DNA of 11,550 bases from Sandarakinorhabdus sp. (GTDB taxonomy: Bacteria; Pseudomonadota; Alphaproteobacteria; Sphingomonadales; Sphingomonadaceae): NCBI GenBank assembly GCA_025458465.1, contig JALOSK010000043.1, forward strand, positions 1-11,550, in the 5' to 3' direction. The position numbers were made by a program, and so were the translations under genes. Under the pieces are notes generated by a model that was given only the letters and a program-made list of their open reading frames with translations, searched no databases and had not been told where the DNA came from. Of this stretch, positions 1 through 5,952 are shown in pieces (the first letter of the stretch is position 1; the number at the start of each line of letters is the position of its first letter).

Positions 1-1189
1 ATCACCTGCCACGGCAGGCCGATCAGATCGGCGGTGGCGAACTTGGCGCCGCCGCGTTCATCGCGATCATCATACAGAACATCAACGCCGGCCGCCGCGA
101 AATCGGCATAAAGCTTCTCGCAGGCGGCGCTGCATGCCGCATCATCGGCGCGCAGGTTGATCAGCGCCACCTTGAACGGCGCCACCGCATCCGGCCACAC
201 GATGCCGGCGTCATCGTGGCACGCCTCGATGATGGCGCCCACCAGGCGCGAAACACCGATACCATAGCTGCCCATCAGCGGCGTCACCGGCTGGCCGTCC
301 GGCCCCTGCACCGTCACGCCCATCGCGGCGGTGTACTTGTCACCAAAGTGGAACACCTGCCCCACTTCAATGCCCTTCGATTGCTTGAGCGCCGCGCCGC
401 AGGCGGCCTCTGCCGCCAGATCGCGCTTTTCATCAGTGGCGGCATAATCGGCATTGAGGCCATCGATGAAGGCGCCAAGCGCCCCGGCATCATCGGCATC
501 CACGCCATCCGTATCACGGGGCTTCAGCCAGTTCTCGTGATAGAACACGTCGCTCTCGCCCGTGGGGGCCAGCACGATGAATTCGTGGGACAGGTCACCA
601 CCGATGGGCCCGGTATCGGCCTGCATCGGGATGGCATTCAGGGCATATAGGCGATGAACATCCGGTTATAGCTGTGCACCGCCCCGGCATAATCGACGTC
701 GAAGCTGTAGGCGTCCTTCATCAGGAATTCGCGGCCGCGCAGCACGCCAAAGCGCGGGCGCACTTCATCGCGGAACTTCCACTGGATCTGATAGAGGTTG
801 CGCGGCAGATCGCGATAGCTGCGCGCGCCATTCTGGAAGATGGCGGTGAACAATTCCTCAGCGGTGGGGCTGAACAGCATCTCGCGATCATGGCGATCGG
901 TGATGCGCAGCATTTCCGGGCCATAGGCATCATAACGGCCGGACTGGCGCCACAGATCGGCGCTCTGGATGGTGGGCATCAGCACTTCGATGGCGCCGGC
1001 GCGGTCCTGTTCCTCGCGCACGATGCGCTCGATGTTGGCCAGCACGCGCTTGCCCAGCGGCAGCCAGGCATAGATGCCCGCCGCCGTCTGCCGGATCATC
1101 GCGGCGCGCAGCATCAACTGGTGGGAAATCACCTGGGCTTCGCCGGGCGTTTCCTTCAACACGGGCATGAAATAGCGGGACAGGCGCAC
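1..1189 (-). pseudogene. proS: Prolyl-tRNA synthetase ProS, frame broken and 3' end outside window
   Basis: ProS is the cytoplasmic class II synthetase that charges tRNA-Pro with proline using ATP. The N-terminal part starts at a GTG (1189-1187) with a GAAGAG-type Shine-Dalgarno about 10 bases upstream. It gives the family opening [13 protein letters not shown], motif 1 context ([10 protein letters not shown]) and motif 2 ([10 protein letters not shown], then [12 protein letters not shown]), and then hits TGA at 640-638 after residue 183. The protein resumes at once in the -1 frame from 641: [21 protein letters not shown], and later motif 3 ([13 protein letters not shown]) and the start of the anticodon-binding domain, with no stop down to base 1. 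Compared with the family, about six residues (the RTFARMG region) are missing between AYM and LNAIP, which fits a loss of 19 bases. About 35 C-terminal residues lie outside. The high conservation of both halves of an essential gene makes a recent deletion or an assembly error more likely than an old pseudogene. Confidence 0.85.
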
Positions 1190-1270
1190 GTTGGTATCTC
1201 TTCACTGGCAAGGATGAACGCGGCCTTAGCATGGCTGGAGCGCAGCACAACAGAGCCATCCGAAGCACCC

Positions 1271-1288
1271 TGTTGCAAGGCTGCAACA
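1271..1288. repeat. Inverted repeat upstream of proS (possible operator or weak hairpin)
   Basis: A perfect 7-bp dyad, TGTTGCA-AGGC-TGCAACA, lies 82 bases upstream of the proS start. On the plus strand it is followed by a five-T run (1290-1294). It could be a repressor site for the minus-strand proS promoter or a weak plus-strand terminator. The stem is AT-containing and short, so a protein-binding site seems somewhat more likely. No regulator can be named from sequence alone. Confidence 0.3.
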
Positions 1289-1342
1289 GTTTTTCGATTC
1301 ATCACGCGATTGCCGTCGCAACCGCCTGACAGCGCCACGGAT

Positions 1343-1348
1343 TTGACA
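1343..1348 (+). promoter_or_regulatory. Consensus -35 box (TTGACA), candidate promoter into the 1.2-1.66 kb gap
   Basis: The hexamer TTGACA is a perfect sigma-70 -35 element. No good -10 box follows at 16-18 bases (CTTCGG at the 17-base position), so the promoter call rests on the -35 only. It points into the structured stretch that ends at the hairpin at 1556-1583, and it would give a start near 1375-1380. Confidence 0.22.
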
Positions 1349-1377
1349 TATCACAGCGCTTCGAACTTCGGCGCCTG

Positions 1378-1587
1378 CGCCGCAGGTTCGGGGAGAATGG
1401 CAACGGTGAATTTCACTGGGCGTCGTCTCCACCGTGGCGCGCCGGCCTTCGGGTCTGGCTGCGCGCGCCGGTCAGGGCAGATGGGGGCATTGGCCCTGGC
1501 CGGCGCTGGTGGTGGACGATACCCGGCGGGAATCGCCATCAGTCTCGTCACGGGCAGGCCCGGCCACGCAACTGGCCGGGCCTTCTT
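1378..1587 (+). ncRNA. Candidate structured small RNA or 5' leader between proS and the hydratase gene
   Basis: This stretch has no convincing protein gene; the open frame through it is Arg/Ser-rich and unlike any family N-terminus. On the plus strand it can fold into consecutive hairpins. The first is at 1392-1430 (GGAGA/TCTCC closing, with GTGAA-T-TTCAC inside). The second, at 1436-1469, is strong and capped by a TTCG tetraloop. The third pairs CAGGGC with GCCCTG, and GGCG/CGCC forms another. The run ends in the 10-bp hairpin at 1556-1583. A TTGACA box lies about 30 bases upstream of the presumed 5' end, which is an estimate. It could be an independent sRNA or an attenuator leader for the downstream hydratase-transporter pair. 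GC-rich DNA forms hairpins easily, and I do not recognise 4.5S, 6S, tmRNA, RNase P or a known riboswitch here. Confidence 0.25.
1556..1587 (+). terminator. Rho-independent terminator-like hairpin upstream of the enoyl-CoA hydratase gene
   Basis: A perfect 10-bp stem, AGGCCCGGCC (1556-1565) with GGCCGGGCCT (1574-1583), has an 8-base loop and is followed by TCTTG. The tail is T-rich only on the plus strand. It ends 74 bases before the hydratase start, with no plus-strand gene upstream for it to serve. It therefore implies either a short untranslated transcript or a leader attenuator. Confidence 0.45.
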
Positions 1588-1661
1588 GCGTTCCCCCCTG
1601 CTTTCATCAGTCCGCCCAGCCGTCGCCCGCATGGCAGAACCGGCGCAAGGGAGGACAGGAT

Positions 1662-2444
1662 ATGGCTTTTGAACATGTGACGGTGGCCACCGAAGGCCGG
1701 GTGCTGGTGGTGACCATCAACCGGCCGGAACGCATGAACGCGCTGCACCCGCCGGCCAATGCCGAACTGGATGCCGTGTTCAACGATTTCGCCGCCAACC
1801 CCGATCTGTGGGTGGCCATCATCACCGGCGCCGGGGATCGCGCCTTCAGCGCCGGCAACGATCTGCGCTGGCAGGCCGAAGGCAACGCCATCACCGTGCC
1901 GCCCTCGGGCTTTGGCGGGCTCACAAGCCGCTGGGATCTCGACAAGCCGGTGATCGCTGCCGTGAACGGTGTTGCCATGGGGGGCGGCTTCGAAGTGGCG
2001 TTGGCGGCCGACATCATCATCGCGTCCGAAACCGCCAGCTTTGCCCTGCCCGAACCCAAGGTGGGCCTGGCTGCACTGGCCGGCGGGCTGCATCGGCTGC
2101 CGCGCGCCATCGGGCTGTCGCGCGCCATGGCCATGATCCTCACCGCGCGCACGGTTTCGGCCGCCGAAGGCCGCGATCTGGGTTTCGTGGCCGAAGTGGT
2201 GCCGGCCGCCGATCTGCTCGCCCGCGCCCGCGTACTGGCCGCCGCCATGTGCGAGCTCTCGCCGCTGTCGCTGCGCGCCTCCAAGCAAGCCGTGCTCAAG
2301 GGGCTTGAAGAACCCTCGCTGCGCGCCGCCTATGAAGGCCAGGGCACATACACGGCCGTGCAGGCGCTGTTCCGCAGCGAGGATCTGCGCGAAGGCCCGC
2401 TGGCCTTCGCGCAAAAGCGCAAGCCGGAGTGGAAGGGTCGCTAG
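1662..2444 (+). CDS. Enoyl-CoA hydratase/isomerase family protein (crotonase fold, CaiD-like)
   Basis: This is a 260-residue crotonase, the usual length. Such enzymes hydrate enoyl-CoA thioesters in the cytoplasm. The ATG at 1662 follows AGGGAGGA (1648-1655) by six bases; the frame is open further upstream but encodes no family sequence. Visible features are N20-R-P22, the oxyanion-hole segment FSAGNDL (62-68), MGGGFEVALAAD (106-117) and FALPEPKVG (127-135). E111 and E131 are spaced 20 apart and match the two catalytic glutamates of rat enoyl-CoA hydratase, so hydratase activity is plausible. The C-terminus (EGPLAFAQKRKPEWKGR) and the internal GGFGGL-like stretch resemble E. coli CaiD (crotonobetainyl-CoA hydratase) more than fatty-acid hydratases. 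The transporter gene begins 62 bases downstream on the same strand, which suggests an operon for uptake and use of a carboxylic acid. The substrate is unknown; a carnitine link is not shown because no CaiB/CaiC partner is present. Confidence 0.9.
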   Translation: MAFEHVTVATEGRVLVVTINRPERMNALHPPANAELDAVFNDFAANPDLWVAIITGAGDRAFSAGNDLRWQAEGNAITVPPSGFGGLTSRWDLDKPVIAAVNGVAMGGGFEVALAADIIIASETASFALPEPKVGLAALAGGLHRLPRAIGLSRAMAMILTARTVSAAEGRDLGFVAEVVPAADLLARARVLAAAMCELSPLSLRASKQAVLKGLEEPSLRAAYEGQGTYTAVQALFRSEDLREGPLAFAQKRKPEWKGR

Positions 2445-2506
2445 GGCGCCCCCTGCGTCAATCAACCCTTTGACCGGGCCGCAGCGAACGGGCAGCGGCG
2501 CCGGCC

Positions 2507-4072
2507 ATGGGGGCTGAACCACTTGCACGCATCACGGCGCCGGCCGATTTCGATCGCTGGCTGGTGCCGCCATGCGCGCTCGCCATCCACCTGTGCATCG
2601 GCATGGCCTACGGCTTTTCGGTCTTCTGGCTGCCGCTCACCCACGCCATCGGCGTATCGGGCAGCGTCGCCTGCGATGGCCTGTCGCTCACCGGCGCGCT
2701 CACCACCACCAGCTGCGACTGGCGGGTGAGCGATCTGGTCTGGGTCTATACCTTGTTCTTCGTCGTGCTCGGGCTGGCCGCCGCGCTGTTTGGTGGCTGG
2801 GTGGAACGGGTGGGCCCGCGCCGTTCCGGCCTGGTGGCGGCGGCCTGCTGGTGCGGCGGCCTGGCCATCGGTGCGCTGGGCGTCGCGGTGCACCAACTAT
2901 GGCTGCTGTGGCTGGGCGCCGGCGTGATTGGCGGCATCGGGCTGGGCATCGGCTATATCACGCCGGTGTCCACCCTGATCAAATGGTTCCCGGATCGGCG
3001 CGGGCTGGCCACCGGCATGGCGATCATGGGCTTTGGTGGCGGCGCCATGGTGGGCAGCCCGCTGGCCGATCGGCTGATGGCGGCCTTCGCCGGGCCAGAC
3101 AGCGTGGGCGTGTGGCAGACGATGCTGCTTCTGGCCGGACTGCATGCCCTGTTCATGGCGGCCGGCGCGCTGGGCTTCCGCGTACCGGCGCCGGGCTGGG
3201 CGCCCCCCGGCAAGGCACAGGTGATTGCCGGCGGCCGCTTCGTGCCGCTGGGCACGGCCACGCGCACGCCACAATTCTGGCTGGTGTGGTGCGTGCTGCT
3301 GCTCAACGTGTCGGCCTCCATCGGCATCATCGGCCTTGCCTCCCCGATGATCCAGGAAATGTTCGGCGGGCGGCTGATCGGCACCCCAGGCATTGCCTTC
3401 GAAGCCTTCGACGAAAAACAGAAAGCCGCCGCTGCAGCCGTAGGCGCCGCGTTTGTCGGCCTGATCAGCCTGTTCAACATCGCCGGGCGATTCTTCTGGT
3501 CCAGCCTGTCGGATCGGATCGGGCGAAAGGCCCTCTATCTGTTCATTCTCGGGCTGGGCGCTGCCTGTTATGGCGTTGCCTTGCCCGGCCCGGCGGCGGG
3601 TTCGCTGGCGCTGTTCCTCGCCTGCTTTGCGCTGATTGCCTCGATGTATGGCGGTGGTTTTGCGGCCATGCCCGCCTGGCTGGCCGATCTGTTCGGCACT
3701 GCGCAGGTGGGCGCCATCCACGGCCGGCTGCTCACCGCATGGTCCACCGCCGGCATACTGGGGCCGCTGCTGGTGGCCTATGTGCGCGATGCCCGGCTGG
3801 CCGGTGGGGCGGCACGCGCCAATCTCTATGATCCGATCTTCCTGCTGCTGGCCGGGTTGCTGGTGGCAGGGCTGGTGGCGGCGCTGCTGGTGCGCCCGGT
3901 GTCAGAACAATTGTGGCAGGCGGCGCCCGATGCCGATGTGATGCCCGTTGACCTGGCAACCACGGTCCGCACGCGCCCGGCCCTGCGCGTGGCGGCATGG
4001 AGCGCGGTGGTGCTGCCGCTGGCCTGGGGCGGCGGCTTCACGCTGCAGAAGGCCGCGCTGCTGCTGCAATGA
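2507..4072 (+). CDS. OFA-family MFS transporter (oxalate/formate antiporter type) with C-terminal extra helix
   Basis: This inner-membrane major facilitator protein has 521 residues. OFA members exchange or import small carboxylates. The sequence shows 12 core hydrophobic segments from about residue 19, a motif-A-like loop GGWVERVGPRRSG (96-108) between helices 2 and 3, and the OFA hallmark stretch YGGGFAAMPAWLADLFG followed by AIHGRLLTAWSTAG. The loop after helix 1 is long and holds C56 and C70, a possible periplasmic disulfide. After helix 12 there is a polar linker and a thirteenth hydrophobic segment (VLPLAWGGGFTLQKAALLLQ). This resembles the separate 'MFS transporter small subunit' peptides that, as I recall, accompany some OFA transporters, so it may be a fusion. 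The ATG at 2507 lacks a clear Shine-Dalgarno, and the next in-frame ATG would remove helix 1. It probably shares a transcript with the upstream hydratase. The substrate cannot be told from sequence. Confidence 0.85.
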   Translation: MGAEPLARITAPADFDRWLVPPCALAIHLCIGMAYGFSVFWLPLTHAIGVSGSVACDGLSLTGALTTTSCDWRVSDLVWVYTLFFVVLGLAAALFGGWVERVGPRRSGLVAAACWCGGLAIGALGVAVHQLWLLWLGAGVIGGIGLGIGYITPVSTLIKWFPDRRGLATGMAIMGFGGGAMVGSPLADRLMAAFAGPDSVGVWQTMLLLAGLHALFMAAGALGFRVPAPGWAPPGKAQVIAGGRFVPLGTATRTPQFWLVWCVLLLNVSASIGIIGLASPMIQEMFGGRLIGTPGIAFEAFDEKQKAAAAAVGAAFVGLISLFNIAGRFFWSSLSDRIGRKALYLFILGLGAACYGVALPGPAAGSLALFLACFALIASMYGGGFAAMPAWLADLFGTAQVGAIHGRLLTAWSTAGILGPLLVAYVRDARLAGGAARANLYDPIFLLLAGLLVAGLVAALLVRPVSEQLWQAAPDADVMPVDLATTVRTRPALRVAAWSAVVLPLAWGGGFTLQKAALLLQ

Positions 4073-4085
4073 AGGGCGCGCCCGA

Positions 4086-4118
4086 ATGAAAGGGGCCGCC
4101 GGTTCCCCGGCGACCCCC
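4086..4118 (-). terminator. Terminator of the minus-strand mini-gene (may also block the transporter transcript)
   Basis: On the minus strand GGGG-T-CGCCGG, loop GGAA, CCGGCG-G-CCCC forms an 11-bp stem-loop with one mismatch (4092-4117), followed by TTTCATTC. The T-rich tail is only on the minus side, so it best ends a transcript carrying the 21-codon ORF at 4159-4224. The stem also lies 20 bases after the transporter stop codon and could stall plus-strand transcription. A second hairpin (CGGCT-CACGAA-AGCCG, 4131-4146) lies between the ORF stop and the terminator. Confidence 0.55.
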
Positions 4119-4158
4119 AAACATTGTCATCGGCTCACGAAAGCCGGTGTCTGGTGTA

Positions 4159-4224
4159 TCAGCAAACCACGACCTTGACCGTGGGCACCAGCGCCAACGT
4201 GGCCTTGATGAAGCAATGAGACAC
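4159..4224 (-). CDS. Candidate 21-residue small protein with a perfect Shine-Dalgarno
   Basis: The ORF starts at GTG (4224-4222) and stops at TGA (4161-4159). The peptide begins MSHCFIK, has a hydrophobic middle (ATLALVP) and ends VKVVVC, with cysteines at positions 4 and 21. The case for a real gene is its surroundings. The sequence AAAGGAGGTGATCC, fully complementary to the 16S rRNA 3' end, is placed so that seven bases separate GGAGG from GTG. A 17-bp hairpin encloses this site, and a terminator lies about 40 bases after the stop. I do not recognise the peptide. It could be a small membrane or exported peptide, a leader peptide, or an accidental ORF within a structured RNA. No neighbour on its strand explains it; the flanking genes run the opposite way. 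Confidence 0.45.
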   Translation of the reverse strand: MSHCFIKATLALVPTVKVVVC

Positions 4225-4267
4225 TGGATCACCTCCTTTCGTCTTGTGGAACAAGAAAGCCAGTGTC
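4220..4267 (-). promoter_or_regulatory. Structured leader enclosing the Shine-Dalgarno and start codon of the small ORF
   Basis: Read as minus-strand RNA, GACACUGG-CUUU-CUUGU, loop UCC, then ACAAG-(ACG)-AAAG-(GAGGUGAU)-CCAGUGUC. All 17 pairs are Watson-Crick. The two bulges, ACG and the Shine-Dalgarno core GAGGUGAU, are on one side only. The start codon GUG (4224-4222) lies inside the closing 8-bp stem, so translation would require this stem to open. That architecture is what an RNA thermometer or ligand-controlled translation switch would need. The fold is read by eye; no energy was computed. Confidence 0.45.
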
Positions 4268-4280
4268 AGGGCATTCGGCC

Positions 4281-4949
4281 ATGATCGCAAGTGGCATTAT
4301 CGCGCAGCTGCGCATCGGAACGCCGCAGCCGCTGGCCGGCGTTCGCCTGCCGTCGGCCTATTGGCGCCAATCGGTGGCCGGCCCGATTGCGGTGGGCGAA
4401 CTGGGCCTTGCGGGGGACCGGGTGGGCAATACAAAGGTCCACGGTGGTCCGGAAAAGGCCGTTTATGCCTATCCGCTTTCGGGCCATGCCGCGTGGGCGC
4501 GTGATTTTCCCGCCATCGCGGATCGCCTCGGGCCGGGCGCCATGGGCGAGAATCTGGTGGTGGACGGGCTTGATGAAGCCAGCGTGCATCTGGGCGACAT
4601 CATTCGCTGTGGCACCGCCACGCTTCAGGTGGCGCAGATCCGCGAGCCCTGCTCCACCCTTGCCGCCGCGCTCGGCACGCCGGCCGTGGTGAAGGCGATG
4701 GTGAAAAGCGGGCGCTGCGGCTGGTATTGTCGTGTGCTGGAAGCGGGTGAGATCGCCGCCGGCGATGCCCACGAGGTGATCGAACGGCCCAACCCGGCCT
4801 GGCCCATCAACCGCTTCACGCCAATTGCGGCGGGCACGGCGGGCACGCAGGGTGAACTGGCCGAACTGGCCGAACTGGCCGGCCTCAGTGCGTACTGGCG
4901 GTTGAAGCTGGCCCGCCGCCTGCAAGAGCAGCAGCGCGCGCTGACTTGA
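4281..4949 (+). CDS. MOSC domain protein, YiiM-like
   Basis: The protein has 222 residues and is collinear with E. coli YiiM. It has a beta-rich MOSC domain and then a C-terminal helical '3-alpha' region. Visible family marks are LGLAGD (41-46), KVHGGPEKAVYAYP (52-65), WARDFP (72-77), MGENL (88-92), the GDI(I/F)R turn (105-109) and the conserved MOSC cysteine, C124, in REPC. YiiM proteins use a molybdenum cofactor bound near this cysteine and reduce N-hydroxylated compounds such as 6-hydroxylaminopurine; the same activity here is inferred. The ATG at 4281 fits the family length. An in-frame GTG at 4263 is possible but lies in the leader hairpin of the opposite-strand mini-gene. Neither start has a strong Shine-Dalgarno. 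Near the C-terminus a triple 9-bp repeat encodes ELA three times. The last 65 bases overlap the end of the gene on the other strand. Confidence 0.85.
   Translation: MIASGIIAQLRIGTPQPLAGVRLPSAYWRQSVAGPIAVGELGLAGDRVGNTKVHGGPEKAVYAYPLSGHAAWARDFPAIADRLGPGAMGENLVVDGLDEASVHLGDIIRCGTATLQVAQIREPCSTLAAALGTPAVVKAMVKSGRCGWYCRVLEAGEIAAGDAHEVIERPNPAWPINRFTPIAAGTAGTQGELAELAELAGLSAYWRLKLARRLQEQQRALT
4296..4301 (-). promoter_or_regulatory. Possible -10 box for the minus-strand mini-gene
   Basis: GATAAT on the minus strand (five of six matches to TATAAT) lies inside the first codons of the MOSC gene, about 29 bases upstream of the structured leader. No good -35 is seen 16-18 bases further upstream, so support is weak. 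It is listed because the mini-gene needs a promoter and this is the only AT-rich hexamer correctly placed. Confidence 0.2.
4854..4880 (+). repeat. Three tandem copies of a 9-bp unit inside the MOSC gene
   Basis: The unit GAACTGGCC occurs three times in a row without change and keeps the frame (Glu-Leu-Ala x3) in the C-terminal helical region. It ends four bases before the stop codon of the converging membrane-protein gene (4885-4887). Unit gain or loss would lengthen or shorten one helix by three residues without breaking the frame. Confidence 0.85.
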
Positions 4950-5949
4950 GGGCGCGGGCTTCGAGCACGGCGATAAGGCCAGCGCCCAGCGCGAACGGGA
5001 TGAAGGTGTACAAGAGGCGGAACAGCGCCACCGCGGCAAGCACGCCGGCCTTGTCCGCCTCTGGCATCAGACCAACGATAACAAGTTCGAACACGCCCAG
5101 CCCGCCCGGCGCATGGGCGAGCGCGCCGGTCACCATGGCCACGGCATAGATGACAAGGAAGGTCAGCAGATCGGGAATGCCCGCCACCGGCAACAGCAGG
5201 ATGTAGAGCGCGCCGCCGGCCAGCGCGAGATCGATGGTGCCGATGGCGATCTGCTGCAGGGTTTCCTTGCCGTTGGGCAAGGCGAAGCGATAGCGCCAGA
5301 TGCGCAGATCGCCACGCCAGAGGCTGGCGATGATGGTGTAGAGCACGACGCCTGCCAGCAGGAGCACGCCGGTCCATTCCTCCAGCCCGGATGGGACCCA
5401 GGCGCGGATCGGCTCGGCCAGGCCTGGCGACACGATCAGGCCGATGCCGGCCACGAAAATGATGCCCAGCCAGAAGGTCCAGCCACACAGCAGGATGATC
5501 ATCGCGATGTCGACAGGCTTCACCCCTTCACGGGTGTAGATGCGATAGCGCACCGTGCCGCCCGTCAGCACCGTCAGGCCCAGCGTGTGGCTCATCGTGA
5601 AGCTGGAGAAGCTGGCCGCCGCCAGAGTCGGCCAGCGGATATGGTTGTAGCCAAGATGCCGCGTGGCGAACCAGTCATAGCCGACCAGCACGACATAGGA
5701 CAGGAAGGTGGACACCGCTGCCGCCACGATCAGGTGGGTGGGCGTCGCCTCGATCTCGGCCAGCACGTCGGCCAGCGTCACCTGGCCGGAAATCTTCTTC
5801 AGGCCCCAGGCGGCAAGGCCAAGCACGACCAGACCGAGCAGGGCGCCGATCCAGGTTTTCCAGTTGGCCTTTGGCTTGGGCGTCAACACCGCCGTTTCTG
5901 CCGTGGCCTCGTTCGCTGAAACGCCCAGAACCAGTTCCTCCAACCACAC
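4885..5949 (-). CDS. Lysylphosphatidylglycerol synthase TM-region protein (YbhN/MprF flippase-like, UPF0104)
   Basis: This is an integral membrane protein of about 350 residues with roughly eight hydrophobic segments and no C-terminal aminoacyl-transferase domain. It therefore corresponds only to the flippase half of MprF. Family marks are the loop HTLGLTVLTGGTVRYRIY and the signature GALAHAPGGLGVFE in the last third. Relatives move lipids across the inner membrane or modulate such steps; the lipid here is unknown. The start is uncertain. The longest frame begins at TTG 5979, inside the tRNA gene, and gives the typical tRNA read-through tail (MGVRIPPGPP), so I reject it. GTG 5949 is the first usual codon past the tRNA and is used here. 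The only good Shine-Dalgarno (GGAGGA, 5941-5936) would instead suit a CTG at 5928 (347 residues). The gene follows the tRNA closely and is probably transcribed with it. Its 3' end overlaps the MOSC gene by 65 bases. Confidence 0.85.
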   Translation of the reverse strand: MWLEELVLGVSANEATAETAVLTPKPKANWKTWIGALLGLVVLGLAAWGLKKISGQVTLADVLAEIEATPTHLIVAAAVSTFLSYVVLVGYDWFATRHLGYNHIRWPTLAAASFSSFTMSHTLGLTVLTGGTVRYRIYTREGVKPVDIAMIILLCGWTFWLGIIFVAGIGLIVSPGLAEPIRAWVPSGLEEWTGVLLLAGVVLYTIIASLWRGDLRIWRYRFALPNGKETLQQIAIGTIDLALAGGALYILLLPVAGIPDLLTFLVIYAVAMVTGALAHAPGGLGVFELVIVGLMPEADKAGVLAAVALFRLLYTFIPFALGAGLIAVLEARALKSARAAALAGGGPASTASTH

Positions 5950-5952
5950 CGG

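Noticed and set aside
674..1672. 332-codon plus-strand frame over proS and the following gap
   Set aside because: The first half is antisense to conserved ProS sequence and the second half is low-complexity; no conserved motif is visible. ATG 1213 has AGG directly adjacent, too close to serve as a ribosome site.
1548..2528. 326-codon minus-strand frame across the hydratase gene
   Set aside because: It is a shadow of a high-GC gene: His/Gly/Gln/Arg-rich composition without domains, opposite a clear crotonase.
4086..4178. Plus-strand 30-codon ORF after the transporter (ATG 4086)
   Set aside because: It lies across the terminator and hairpins, has no Shine-Dalgarno, and is antisense to the better-supported mini-gene.
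4224..4240. Fragment of a 16S rRNA gene
   Set aside because: Only 17 bases match and nothing upstream resembles the 16S helix 45 region. A strong minus-strand Shine-Dalgarno explains the match.
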